Of a stretch of DNA of 55,087 bases, positions 1 through 9,003 are shown piece by piece. The notes beneath the pieces were generated by a model. It searched no databases, was not told the origin of the DNA, and saw only the letters and a list, made by a program, of their open reading frames with translations. This stretch comes from Firmicutes bacterium CAG:145 (GTDB lineage: Bacteria; Bacillota; Clostridia; Peptostreptococcales; Anaerovoracaceae). Numbering within the stretch: position 1 is the stretch's first letter; each line of letters opens with the position of its first letter. Location: assembly GCA_000435715.1 (NCBI GenBank), contig FR882601.1:162424-217510 (forward strand), given 5' to 3'. A program made the position numbers and the translations under genes.

Positions 1-22
1 CCCCGCCTCAGATGAGGCGGGG
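1..22 (-). terminator. Stem-loop terminator of the NuoEF/GltD operon
   Basis: A perfect 9-bp G+C-rich stem (CCCCGCCTC / GAGGCGGGG) with the 4-nt loop AGAT lies 18 bases beyond the stop codon of the minus-strand fusion gene. The T tract that would complete an intrinsic terminator in that direction falls outside the window, so only the hairpin itself is seen. Confidence 0.6.
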
Positions 23-39
23 TTTGAACATCTCAATTA

Positions 40-3000
40 TTAAGCTGTTGGGTTTGCAGGCTTAGGCAGTCTCTGCATTATTATCTGCATCAGGCTGTCT
101 GTGCAAGGCAGTTCCTCTACCACAGGGCCGTCGGCTACAGCTACCAGAGCCGCGCCGTCAGCAGGCTTCAGAACTCCGCCCAGCACTTCGTTCAGCTGAG
201 CATATTTGTATGCGTCTACGGTGTCGGACATTTCGTCGGAGATGTCGTCTGTTCCCTCCCACTCGAAGTCTACTTCGAATACGTGGGCGATTTCTGCGGC
301 AACTTCCCAGTTGCTGAACAGTATGTCTTCGTCGATAGCCGCCTCTACCAGCTGCATTCTTCTCTCCGTGTTGGTGAAAGTACCGTCTACAGAAGCGAAG
401 CCTGTTCCCGGTATCACTACGTCGGCCTTAGCGCCCAGCTCAGTCATGTGAGTGTCGCATACGGCTAAGAACTCGAGAGCCTCGGTGTCAATGTCGGCGT
501 TTTCTCCGAATACTACTAGAGCCTTGACTCCTTCGAGAGCCTCCTTGCCGGCAGTGATTCCCATGTCTATGAGACCCTGAGAATTGTTCTTGGCCTTAAC
601 CTGGAGTATACCGTCTCTCGGAGTTCCGATGTGGCCCGAAAGCATCGCTATGTCGGCTATCAGAGTAGCGCCGGCCACCGTCAGGAAGTTCTGCTGATAT
701 ACTATCATAGCCTTCTTCGCTGCCAGATACTGGTCTGCGATGGCCTTGGCCTCATCGCTTACCTTGACGGAAGCTACGGAAGCTGCAAACTCGTCGTAGC
801 CTGCAACCTTCTTAGCCTTGCCGCTGTCTATGATAGCCTTGGCAATCTCCTTGAGAAATCCCACGCTGTTTTCACCGCTACACAGGTTGATAACCTTTGC
901 GCCGGCTTCCTCGGCCTGTTTCATCTTAAGGGTGATTACTCTTGAGTCTTCGTCTTTGAAGCCAATCCTCAAAATCAAATTTGTGGAAAGTAGCTCGTCT
1001 ATGGTGTTCGGAGAAGCATCCAGACCGGTAACCGCCTTAAGGCCGCTGGCCCTGTTGTTCATGCAGAGGACCTTGGCGCCCATGGCCTCGGCCATTTTCT
1101 TCATGGCGTAAGCTTCTTCGTTGGTATATCTGTCGGATATGGCTACCGCGATGGAGTCCTTGCCGTATTTTGCAGCTACGGACTGGCATTTCTTGGCAAC
1201 CAGCACGAATGCTTCGTGATAATCAGCATCTCTGAAAGTTCCGTCTTCCTTTACAAGCGGATCTTCCAGCTTGTCTTCCAGCATGGAGCAGTCGAAGCCC
1301 CACTTACCCTTGCCGCAGGCAAGACCCTTGTTGACAGTGCCGTCCTTGTCAGGATTTGCCTTGATCAGCATATCTCCGCAAGTTTCCAGCTTGAGGCTGC
1401 ATCCTACCGAGCAGTAAGAGCAGGTGGTGTCGGTGACTTCCGTCTCCACAGGAGTTTCCTTAATCATGGTAGTTCTCTCCTGAAGAGCACCCGTAGGGCA
1501 TACGCTGACGCACTGTCCGCAGGAAATACATCCCGACTCTATCAGAGGTTTTTCCATGTTAGGCTTAACCACTGTATCGAATCCTCTGTGAACCAGTCCC
1601 AGAGCTCCTACTCCCATTACCTCGTCGCAGACTCTTACGCATAGGCCGCAGAGGATACACTTGTTCGGATCTCTGACGATAAACGGATGATCGTCTTCGA
1701 ATTCTATGGTGCTCTTCTCACCTGCAAATCTTTCAGGATGAACGTCATATTGGTTAGCGAAGTCTATCAGCTTACATTCAAAGTAATCGTGACATCCGCA
1801 CTCCAGACATCTCGAAGCCTCTGCAACGGCCTGTTCTTCTGTGAATCCTTCAGGTATTACTTCGCTGAAATTGTCCTTTCTTTCTTCCGGAGAAAGCTGA
1901 GGAATCTCAGGTCTGCACATTCTCTCTCTGTCTTCAAAAGTCTTTTCGGTGATGTCGTCTCTTTCGACTACGTAAGGCTTTTCATATTTGAGAACTTCGC
2001 CGTACAGATAAGCGTCTATGCTGTCAGCGGCCTTCCTGGCGTCTGCGATGGCTTCGATGGCTATGGAAATCTTGTCATTTCCGCAGTCTCCGCCGGCAAA
2101 TACGCCCGGTATGCTGGTCATGAAGGTGTCAGGATCGTATGCGATGGCATTCTTTCTGGTCTTGTCGCAGTCGAATACAGTAGCGTCTACAGCCTGACCG
2201 ATAGCCAGAATCATGGTGTCGATGGCTAAAGTCTCGGTCTTTCCTTCTACAGGAACAGGCTTTCTTCTGCCGGAAGCGTCAGGCTCGCCCAGTTCCATCA
2301 CCTGGAGAACTACTTCTTTGACGTGGCCGTTTTCATCCTTCACCACTTCGATAGGGTTGGTCAGGTTCTTGAAGATAACTCCTTCTTCCTCCGCCTCTTC
2401 TATCTCAACCATGTCGGCCGGCATCTCGTCTTTGGTTCTTCTGTAGATGTTGTAAACTTCCTCGGCGCCCAGTCTTACTGCTGTTCTGCAAGCATCCATG
2501 GCGGTATTTCCGCCTCCGACGATGGCAACCTTTCTGCCCATGCCGATTTCTTCGTTTCTGACTACTCTTCTCAGGAAGTCGATACCGCCGATGACGCCTT
2601 CTGCGTCTTCGCCTTTGCAGCCTACTCCCGTGGATACCCATGCGCCGATTCCTAAGAGAACAGCGTCATAGTCGCTTCTTACCGTCTCGAACGGAATGTC
2701 AACGCCAACCTTGGTGTTGGTGATGATTTCCACTCCCATGCTTTCGATGGTAGCGATTTCTTCGTCCAGAACTGCCTTAGGAAGTCTGTATTCAGGAATT
2801 CCGTATCTCAGCATACCGCCTGCATTAGGCATGGACTCGAATATTGTAACATCATGTCCCATCTGTCTCAGGAAGTAAGCGGCAGACAAGCCCATAGGGC
2901 CGCCGCCTATGATAGCCACGCTCTTGCCTGTGTCTTCTTCACATTCAGGCACGAACACTTCGCCTTCAAGATCTACGTCGGCGGCGAATCTCTTCAGTTG

Positions 3001-3501
3001 CTGAATGGAGATAGGCTCGTCTATGAGACCTCTTCTGCAGGCTTCTTCGCAAGGATGAGGACAAACTCTTCCAAGCGCCGCAGGAAGCGGAATCTTATCC
3101 TTTATCAGCTCGAGAGCCTTTTCGTACTCTCCGTTGGCAATCAGTCCTACGTATCCCTGGCAGTCGGTCTGTCCCGGACAAGCCAGTACGCACGGAGGTC
3201 TGCAGTCGCCTGTATGATTTGAAAGCAAAAGTTCAAGGTTGGTCTTTCTCGATTCGATTACTCTCTCGGTATTTGTTCTTATAACCATTCCCGGAGCGAT
3301 TTCTGTAGCGCAGGCCTTGCAGAGTTTAGGGTTGCCTTCTACTTCGCACATACAAAGACCGCAGGAACCGTATATCTTAGTTCTTTCGTCATAGCAAAGA
3401 GTCGGAATAAAAATGTCGTTTTCTCTTGCAACTTCCAGAATGGTCTGGCCGGCAACGCCTGTTACTTCTTTGCCGTTTATATTAAGTCTAAACTTATTCA
3501 T
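40..3501 (-). CDS. Ferredoxin-GltD-NuoG-like fusion oxidoreductase subunit
   Basis: A 1153-residue redox subunit. Domains in order: plant-type 2Fe-2S domain (Cys36, 47, 50, 64); a GltD-type N-terminal iron-sulfur domain (Cys100, 104, 108, 114 and 147, 151, 155); a GltD flavoprotein with FAD motif GGGPMGL near 200 and an NADPH-type motif GGGNTAMD followed by RRTKDEMPA; two ferredoxin 4Fe-4S motifs (CILCGLC, CISCGQC); then an MopB region with CSYCSVGC and GLACGKG. The MopB part is short and I see no Cys or selenocysteine at the place where formate dehydrogenases bind molybdenum, so it is probably NuoG-like scaffold rather than a formate dehydrogenase. It is last in an operon with NuoE- and NuoF-like subunits. 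Known relatives transfer or bifurcate electrons between NADH, NADPH and ferredoxin; that role is inferred here. Cytoplasmic, since no membrane segment or export signal is seen. Confidence 0.85.
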   Translation of the reverse strand: MNKFRLNINGKEVTGVAGQTILEVARENDIFIPTLCYDERTKIYGSCGLCMCEVEGNPKLCKACATEIAPGMVIRTNTERVIESRKTNLELLLSNHTGDCRPPCVLACPGQTDCQGYVGLIANGEYEKALELIKDKIPLPAALGRVCPHPCEEACRRGLIDEPISIQQLKRFAADVDLEGEVFVPECEEDTGKSVAIIGGGPMGLSAAYFLRQMGHDVTIFESMPNAGGMLRYGIPEYRLPKAVLDEEIATIESMGVEIITNTKVGVDIPFETVRSDYDAVLLGIGAWVSTGVGCKGEDAEGVIGGIDFLRRVVRNEEIGMGRKVAIVGGGNTAMDACRTAVRLGAEEVYNIYRRTKDEMPADMVEIEEAEEEGVIFKNLTNPIEVVKDENGHVKEVVLQVMELGEPDASGRRKPVPVEGKTETLAIDTMILAIGQAVDATVFDCDKTRKNAIAYDPDTFMTSIPGVFAGGDCGNDKISIAIEAIADARKAADSIDAYLYGEVLKYEKPYVVERDDITEKTFEDRERMCRPEIPQLSPEERKDNFSEVIPEGFTEEQAVAEASRCLECGCHDYFECKLIDFANQYDVHPERFAGEKSTIEFEDDHPFIVRDPNKCILCGLCVRVCDEVMGVGALGLVHRGFDTVVKPNMEKPLIESGCISCGQCVSVCPTGALQERTTMIKETPVETEVTDTTCSYCSVGCSLKLETCGDMLIKANPDKDGTVNKGLACGKGKWGFDCSMLEDKLEDPLVKEDGTFRDADYHEAFVLVAKKCQSVAAKYGKDSIAVAISDRYTNEEAYAMKKMAEAMGAKVLCMNNRASGLKAVTGLDASPNTIDELLSTNLILRIGFKDEDSRVITLKMKQAEEAGAKVINLCSGENSVGFLKEIAKAIIDSGKAKKVAGYDEFAASVASVKVSDEAKAIADQYLAAKKAMIVYQQNFLTVAGATLIADIAMLSGHIGTPRDGILQVKAKNNSQGLIDMGITAGKEALEGVKALVVFGENADIDTEALEFLAVCDTHMTELGAKADVVIPGTGFASVDGTFTNTERRMQLVEAAIDEDILFSNWEVAAEIAHVFEVDFEWEGTDDISDEMSDTVDAYKYAQLNEVLGGVLKPADGAALVAVADGPVVEELPCTDSLMQIIMQRLPKPANPTA

Positions 3502-3517
3502 GTTTTTTCCTCCTCCC

Positions 3518-5266
3518 CTATTTCTTTTCTATGGCGCCAAATCTACATGTCTCAAGACACTTGCCGCATTTTATGCACTTTTCTTTGTCGATAACGTGCT
3601 GGTTCTTGACCGTTCCCGTGATTGCGCCTACAGGGCACTTTCTGGAACATGCTGTACAGCCCGTACATTTGTCCGTAATAGTGTAAGTCACCAGAGCCTT
3701 GCAGGAGGCTGCGGTACACTTATGATTATAGATATGGTCCTCATACTCGTTTCTGAAGTATTTTAATGTAGTCAAAACAGGGTTAGGGGCAGTCTGTCCC
3801 AGTCCGCACAGGGAACCGTCCTTGATCTTGACAGCCAGTTCCTCAAGCTTTTCGATATCTCCGTCTCTTCCCTCGCCTTTAGTGATTCTTTCGAGGATCT
3901 CCAGCATCCGCTTGGTGCCGATACGGCAGTAATTACACTTACCGCAGGACTCGTCACGGGTGAAGTTTAAGAAGTATCTTGCCATGTCTACCATGCAGGT
4001 ATCTTCGTCCATGACTATCATACCTCCGGAACCTACGATGGCGCCGGTCTTGTTGATGTCTTCATAAGTTACAGGAGTATCTATCAGCTCGGCAGGGATA
4101 CATCCTCCGGAAGGTCCTCCCATCTGAACAGCCTTGAACTTTCTGTCGTTCTTGATGCCGCCGCCGATGCCGTATAATACTTCTCTGAGGGTCATGCCCA
4201 TAGGAACTTCCACCAGGCCGCCCTTCTTGATCTTTCCGGCCAGAGCGAATACTTTTGTGCCTTTGCTCTGCTCCGTTCCCATAGCGCCGAAAGCAGCGCC
4301 GCCGTTATATATTATCCAAGGTACGTTTGCAAGTGTTTCCACATTGTTGATGTCTGTAGGCTTCTGCCAGAATCCCTTGGCCGCAGGGAAAGGAGGTTTG
4401 AGTCTAGGCATACCTCTTTCGCCTTCGAGGGAAGCTATCAGAGCAGTTTCCTCTCCGCATACGAATGCTCCGGCTCCTGCTTTGATATAGATGTCAAAGT
4501 CGAATCCGCTACCGAAGATATTTTTGCCCAAGAATCCTTTTTCTCTGGCCTGAGCCATGGCTATTTCAAGTCTCTTGATAGCCAGAGGATATTCGGCACG
4601 GCAGTAGATGACGCCCTGAGAAGCTCCCATAGCGTATCCGCCTATTATCATGCCTTCTATCAGAGAATGAGGGTCTCCCTCCAGGACCGAACGGTCCATG
4701 AAAGCGCCCGGATCTCCTTCGTCGGCGTTGCATACCAGATATTTTTCTTTTCCCGGGCTCTGCTTTGCAGCGTTCCATTTGAACCACGTAGGGAAACCGG
4801 CGCCGCCTCTTCCGCGGAGCCCCGATATCTTTATCTCTTCTATTACTTCTTCAGGTTTCATGGAACCAAGGACTTTTTCTATGGCCTTGTATCCGTCTAC
4901 AGCTATGTAATCCTCGATGTCCTCAGGATTGATGATTCCGCAGTTTCTCAAAACTACTCTCTGCTGTTTTGCAACGAACTGCTGATCCTCCTCGGAGATG
5001 GATTTATCTTCCGCAACCTTTTTGTTTATCAGATGACTCTCAACTATTTCATTTACGTCTGCAGGCTGTACTTTGACGTATCTGGTCATCTTTCCCTCGT
5101 CATCGTAGATATCGACTATAGGTTCCAAGTAACAGGTGCCTACGCAGCCTGTAGTCTCAACGTTTATGCCGAGGTTTCTGTCCGCAATCTGTTTTTCAAA
5201 TTCGGCAGCGGTCTTCTTAGCGCCTGAAGCTATTCCGCAGCTGCCTTGTCCTACTACTACTCTCAT
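3518..5266 (-). CDS. nuoF: NuoF/HydB-like NADH-binding flavoprotein subunit
   Basis: A 582-residue subunit expected to oxidise or reduce NAD(H) at FMN and pass electrons through iron-sulfur clusters. Order: N-terminal thioredoxin-like 2Fe-2S domain; the FMN/NADH domain with GRGGAGFPT and NADEGDPGAF; the SCGKCNYC cluster motif near 470; and two C-terminal ferredoxin motifs (CTGCTACSRKC and CIKCGKCLETC). The extra C-terminal clusters are typical of soluble hydrogenase-type and bifurcating complexes, not of respiratory complex I. The N-terminal domain has Cys10, 41 and 45, but the position of the usual first cysteine is a valine or glycine. It lies 9 nt after the NuoE-like gene and 16 nt before the fusion gene, so the three are surely one operon. 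Confidence 0.92.
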   Translation of the reverse strand: MRVVVGQGSCGIASGAKKTAAEFEKQIADRNLGINVETTGCVGTCYLEPIVDIYDDEGKMTRYVKVQPADVNEIVESHLINKKVAEDKSISEEDQQFVAKQQRVVLRNCGIINPEDIEDYIAVDGYKAIEKVLGSMKPEEVIEEIKISGLRGRGGAGFPTWFKWNAAKQSPGKEKYLVCNADEGDPGAFMDRSVLEGDPHSLIEGMIIGGYAMGASQGVIYCRAEYPLAIKRLEIAMAQAREKGFLGKNIFGSGFDFDIYIKAGAGAFVCGEETALIASLEGERGMPRLKPPFPAAKGFWQKPTDINNVETLANVPWIIYNGGAAFGAMGTEQSKGTKVFALAGKIKKGGLVEVPMGMTLREVLYGIGGGIKNDRKFKAVQMGGPSGGCIPAELIDTPVTYEDINKTGAIVGSGGMIVMDEDTCMVDMARYFLNFTRDESCGKCNYCRIGTKRMLEILERITKGEGRDGDIEKLEELAVKIKDGSLCGLGQTAPNPVLTTLKYFRNEYEDHIYNHKCTAASCKALVTYTITDKCTGCTACSRKCPVGAITGTVKNQHVIDKEKCIKCGKCLETCRFGAIEKK

Positions 5267-5275
5267 GCTTGCCTC

Positions 5276-5794
5276 CTATGCTCTTTCTCTTATCTCATCG
5301 AGGATCTGCTTTACTTTATCTTTCGTCAGACTTCCGTAAGTCTCATCCCCGTCAGCGCTCTTGACCATCATAACAGGAGCCAATGAGCAGCAGCCCAGAC
5401 AGGCAACGTTGTTAAGCGTAAAGAGGCCGTCTTCAGTAGTTTCACCGTCTTTGATGTTCAGATGTTCGCATACGGCTTCTTCTATCATCTCAGAGCCGTT
5501 TACGTGACATGCGGTGCCCTGGCAGAGCATTACAAGATACTTGCCTATAGGCTGCAGTCTGAACTGTGCATAGAAAGTCGCTACACCATAAATTTTAGCA
5601 GGTTTGATACCTGTAGCTTCGGATATGTAGTTTATAGTATCTATAGAAAGATAACCATAAATATCCTGAGCTTTCTGCAGGATAGTGATCAAGCTACCCG
5701 GCACCTTTGCATACTGGTCTAAAACAGGCTGCAGTTCTTTGAACTGTTCCTTTCTGTTTTCGGCACAATTGCAGTTACATACTTTTTCACTCAT
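5276..5794 (-). CDS. nuoE: NuoE/HydC-like 2Fe-2S subunit
   Basis: A 172-residue thioredoxin-fold [2Fe-2S] protein, first gene of the operon with the NuoF-like and GltD-fusion subunits. The four ligands are visible as LCQGTACH and ACLGCC. The start at MSEKVCNCNC is chosen because AGAGG sits 7 nt upstream; an ATG 11 codons further up lacks one. The N-terminal CNCNC is unusual for the family and may be an accidental cluster of cysteines. The protein should partner the NuoF-like subunit in NADH-linked electron transfer. This is certain as a family call; the exact complex is inferred from the neighbours. Confidence 0.9.
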   Translation of the reverse strand: MSEKVCNCNCAENRKEQFKELQPVLDQYAKVPGSLITILQKAQDIYGYLSIDTINYISEATGIKPAKIYGVATFYAQFRLQPIGKYLVMLCQGTACHVNGSEMIEEAVCEHLNIKDGETTEDGLFTLNNVACLGCCSLAPVMMVKSADGDETYGSLTKDKVKQILDEIRERA

Positions 5795-5866
5795 ATTAGT
5801 ACCTCTCAAAAAATAAAATACATCCATTTCGTCCCCGCAATATCAAGGACACAGTACATCAATATA

Positions 5867-5895
5867 ATTTTATCAAATAGAACATTGAAAATCAA
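5867..5895 (-). promoter_or_regulatory. Sigma-A-type promoter of the NuoE-like operon
   Basis: On the minus strand TTGATT (5895-5890), a 17-nt spacer and TAAAAT (5872-5867) precede the first gene of the operon by about 70 nt. The -35 element overlaps the stop codon of the upstream CBS-domain gene. Confidence 0.5.
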
Positions 5896-7085
5896 CAAAT
5901 CTTTTTTTTATCAAGCATGTAGATTTTGACTCTTTCTATTCTTCTCTCTTTTACGGACATGATCTTGAATTTGTAATCTTCAAATTCTATGATCCTGCCG
6001 ATATCGCTTTCGTCAGGTATTTCTCCCAATATATCTATCAAAAATCCTCCGATGGTTTCGCTGTTGTCAGATTTAAGGTCTATCCCCAGCTCCTCGTCCA
6101 GGTCGTCCAGGTCCACATCCCCGTCTACCAGATAAGTGTTATCGTCAATCTTATCTATTATCTCTTCTTCTTCATCGTATTCGTCGTCGATATCTCCCAT
6201 GACCTGTTCGATGATGTCCTCCATGGTGACGATGCCGCTGAATCCGCCGTATTCGTCTATGAGGACGGCTATCTGCTGTTTTGACATCTGAAGTTCAAAG
6301 AAGAGAGAATCTATATTCTTGGTGTCGGGCACAAAGTAGGCTTTTCTGAGTATGGCTTCTATATCCACATTTTCGTAACTGCTCTCTCTGGCCTTTATGA
6401 GATAATCCTTTATGTGGAGTATGCCGATGATGTTGTCGTTATCACCTCTGTACACAGGTATCCTGGAATATCTCAGCTTCATCAGCTCGTCCAGATACTC
6501 TTCCGGCGAGTCTTCTATATCTATGAGAAACACATCTGTCCTCGGCGTCATTATCTCGTATGCCAGCTTGTCGTCGAAGGCGAAGATGGAATTTATCATC
6601 TTGGTACCTTCTTCTTTTAAAGCTCCCGATTCTTTTCCCGCCTTTAGCATGGACATCACGTCTTCCTCGGAAAAAGCTTCGTCTTCTACGTGAGTCTTTT
6701 GTTTGAATATTTTCAGTACGAGATTAGCTGCAAACATCAAAACGGCAGTCAGAGGCCTCAGCACAGCAGACAAAGCTTCGATGAATCCCGCCGTCTTTTC
6801 CGTTATTCCCTGGTCGTGCTGCAGTCCTATCTTGTGAGGAAAATATTGCCCCAGCACTGTAAACAGAACAAGATAGACAAAGACAAGCCATGCATCACCG
6901 GCAGAAAGCCATGCGCCGCCTGCGCATGTCAGAATCTGCAGCAATCTTATGGCTGCCTGATACTTTTCTATGATTCGGCCTGCTGAACTCATGGCTGTAT
7001 TGACTGCAGTAAAAAAGCCGTGAATACCTATCATGAGCCCTATTATACACAATCGTACAGGCAAACTGCCCGGGTCTGTCAACAT
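5892..7085 (-). CDS. DUF21/CBS/CorC_HlyC membrane protein (CNNM-like, TlyC family)
   Basis: A 397-residue hemolysin-family protein. An N-terminal hydrophobic DUF21-like region (about residues 1-130) is followed by a CBS pair (about 180-300, including IMTPRTDVF and IDEYGGFSGIVT) and a CorC_HlyC domain (about 315-390). Relatives are linked to Mg2+ or Co2+ homeostasis and efflux, not to haemolysis. The DUF21 part seems short for the family, so fewer membrane helices may be present. AAGGA precedes the ATG. A second, full-length paralogue lies at 40856-42151. Substrate not shown by the sequence. Confidence 0.85.
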   Translation of the reverse strand: MLTDPGSLPVRLCIIGLMIGIHGFFTAVNTAMSSAGRIIEKYQAAIRLLQILTCAGGAWLSAGDAWLVFVYLVLFTVLGQYFPHKIGLQHDQGITEKTAGFIEALSAVLRPLTAVLMFAANLVLKIFKQKTHVEDEAFSEEDVMSMLKAGKESGALKEEGTKMINSIFAFDDKLAYEIMTPRTDVFLIDIEDSPEEYLDELMKLRYSRIPVYRGDNDNIIGILHIKDYLIKARESSYENVDIEAILRKAYFVPDTKNIDSLFFELQMSKQQIAVLIDEYGGFSGIVTMEDIIEQVMGDIDDEYDEEEEIIDKIDDNTYLVDGDVDLDDLDEELGIDLKSDNSETIGGFLIDILGEIPDESDIGRIIEFEDYKFKIMSVKERRIERVKIYMLDKKKIC

Positions 7086-7128
7086 CTTTTTTCTTCCTTT
7101 CCCATCTTCGATAATCTATAGATTGATC

Positions 7129-8355
7129 CTATTCTCTCCTCTTTCTTAGCATGAAAAACGGTTCTACCGGGTTCTCCATCTTAATCTTGATGATCTGCTG
7201 AGGATGAGGCGCAGAAGAAACAGCCGCTCCTTCCTCATCGTACATTTCACTTATCTCCTGCTCGAAAAAATCAGTCATAGGTCCAAATACTTCTACCCGG
7301 TCTCCCAAAACCATCTTATTTCTCTGTTCAACCTTAGCATATCCCGTATCGGGATCATAGCTTTTTACTATGCCCACAAAAGAATAATCTCTCGTATAAT
7401 CGCTGGTTCTGTAATTCTGATCGAGATTATCGGGCTTATGAAAATAGAATCCTGTGGTGAACTCCCTGTGACTGGCTTTGCACAGATCTTCCATCCACTG
7501 CTGCCTGAAGCTGTAGGACTGAGGATCTTTAAAATAAGAATCTATGGCTTTTCTATACGCCGACACTACTGTAGCCACATAGAACACGCTCTTCATCCTT
7601 CCCTCAATTTTAAAGGAAGAGATACCTGCGTCTATGAGCTCCGGAATGTGTTCTATCAGGCACAGATCTTTTGAATTCATTATATAGGTGCCTCTGTCGT
7701 CCTCTTCGACCGGATAATACTCTCCGGGACGCTGCTGTTCCACAAGAGCATATTTCCACCTGCAGGGGTGGGCGCACATTCCTCTGTTGGCGTCTCTTTC
7801 TATCATGAAATTGCTCAGAAGACATCTTCCCGAGTAAGATATGCACATGGCGCCGTGAACAAAGGCTTCAAGCTCCATATCCGGCGGAATATTCTCCCGT
7901 ATTTCTCTTATCTCCTCTAAAGTAAGTTCTCTTGCCAGAACAAGCCGCCTTATACCTCTGTCATGCCAGAATTTGGCGGTCCTGTAATTAGTCATGTTGG
8001 CCTGAGTAGAAAGGTGAATTTCGGCGTCCGGCATCACTTCCCATATCATGTCTATAACTCCGGGATCTGCGGCGATAAAAGCGTCTATACCCAGATCTTT
8101 TACATTTCTGAGATATTCCTTAAACGGACCAATATCTTCATTATGTGCAAATATATTCAAAGCCATATGACATTTTACACCTCTTTCATGGCAGAAAGCT
8201 ATTCCCTCTTTCATCTCATCCAGAGTGAAATTGCCTGCTCCTGCCCGAAGAGAAAAGTGTTCTCCGCCGAAATACACGGCGTCAGCGCCGTACATGACGG
8301 CAATCTTCAGTTTTTCCAAATCCCCTGCCGGGGCTAATAATTCTACTTTTTTCAT
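7129..8355 (-). CDS. trhP: U32-family tRNA hydroxylation protein TrhP-like
   Basis: A 408-residue U32 'peptidase' family protein. It starts with the family's ELLAPAGDLEKLK and contains the signature EAFVHGAMCISYSGRC with further cysteines (MCAHPC) that in relatives bind an iron-sulfur cluster. Characterised TrhP proteins use prephenate to hydroxylate uridine 34 of tRNAs (ho5U). The gene overlaps the upstream methyltransferase by 4 nt (ATGA), and that enzyme's homologue methylates ho5U. The context therefore supports tRNA modification over collagenase activity, the older family name. Some Firmicutes carry two adjacent U32 genes (yrrN, yrrO); only one is here. Confidence 0.85.
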   Translation of the reverse strand: MKKVELLAPAGDLEKLKIAVMYGADAVYFGGEHFSLRAGAGNFTLDEMKEGIAFCHERGVKCHMALNIFAHNEDIGPFKEYLRNVKDLGIDAFIAADPGVIDMIWEVMPDAEIHLSTQANMTNYRTAKFWHDRGIRRLVLARELTLEEIREIRENIPPDMELEAFVHGAMCISYSGRCLLSNFMIERDANRGMCAHPCRWKYALVEQQRPGEYYPVEEDDRGTYIMNSKDLCLIEHIPELIDAGISSFKIEGRMKSVFYVATVVSAYRKAIDSYFKDPQSYSFRQQWMEDLCKASHREFTTGFYFHKPDNLDQNYRTSDYTRDYSFVGIVKSYDPDTGYAKVEQRNKMVLGDRVEVFGPMTDFFEQEISEMYDEEGAAVSSAPHPQQIIKIKMENPVEPFFMLRKRRE

Positions 8356-9002
8356 TTCTTATACCTGCTCAGCGCAAGCCCGTCCCCGCACGCCAAGATG
8401 ACCGTGTCCAGATCAGGATGCTGCGAAATATAATTTATATACCGGCGCATATTCTTTATGTTTGTCTTGAATCTGCCGGCCGGATCAAAGTCATCGGAGG
8501 CAGTCGCCGCTTTCAGCAATACATTGTCTGATATTATGAGCGCGCCCTTTTTGCATAAGGGAAGAGATGCGTCGAGAAATCTCTTATAATGGCTTTTTGC
8601 CGCATCTATGAATATCAGATCAAAAGGATCTTCCCCTTGCAGTTTTTCTCTGAGGACAGTCTCCCCGTCTCCTGTCATCACGCTGATCTTGTGATCCAGA
8701 CCCATCGCGCTTATATTTCTTTCGGCCTCCTTCGCAGTCTCGATATCTTTTTCAATCGTTACTACCTTTTGGGCTCCCGACCGAATGAAAAAAGCTGCGG
8801 AATACCCTACGGCTGTGCCTATCTCCAGAACTCTCTCAGGTTTCAAAAGCCTGAAGATGAATCCCAATAAGCTTTCCGTCTCCCTGAGTATGACGGGTAC
8901 TTTGCGTTCTTCCGCCGATTTTCTCAGTTCTGAAAGATCCTCATCAATAGGAAAATAAAATCCGTTTATATATTCGGTGACTAAATCATTTGTAATGTTC
9001 AT
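8352..9002 (-). CDS. trmR: O-methyltransferase, TrmR-like (tRNA ho5U34 methyltransferase)
   Basis: A 216-residue class I SAM-dependent O-methyltransferase. The SAM-binding loop VLEIGTAVGYSA is near residue 60, the acidic metal/substrate motif IFIDAAKSHY near 135 and ISDNVL near 160. It sits between mltG and trhP, the same order as B. subtilis yrrL-yrrM-yrrN/O, where YrrM (TrmR) converts 5-hydroxyuridine 34 to 5-methoxyuridine. The start is 1 nt past the mltG stop and the stop overlaps the trhP start by 4 nt, so translation is coupled. Sequence alone would also fit a catechol-type methyltransferase; the neighbours decide the call. Confidence 0.82.
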   Translation of the reverse strand: MNITNDLVTEYINGFYFPIDEDLSELRKSAEERKVPVILRETESLLGFIFRLLKPERVLEIGTAVGYSAAFFIRSGAQKVVTIEKDIETAKEAERNISAMGLDHKISVMTGDGETVLREKLQGEDPFDLIFIDAAKSHYKRFLDASLPLCKKGALIISDNVLLKAATASDDFDPAGRFKTNIKNMRRYINYISQHPDLDTVILACGDGLALSRYKK

Positions 9003-9003
9003 A

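Noticed and set aside
40..1400. Formate dehydrogenase with selenocysteine
   Set aside because: The MopB part is short, has no in-frame TGA and no Cys at the expected metal position, so the similarity is to NuoG-type domains.
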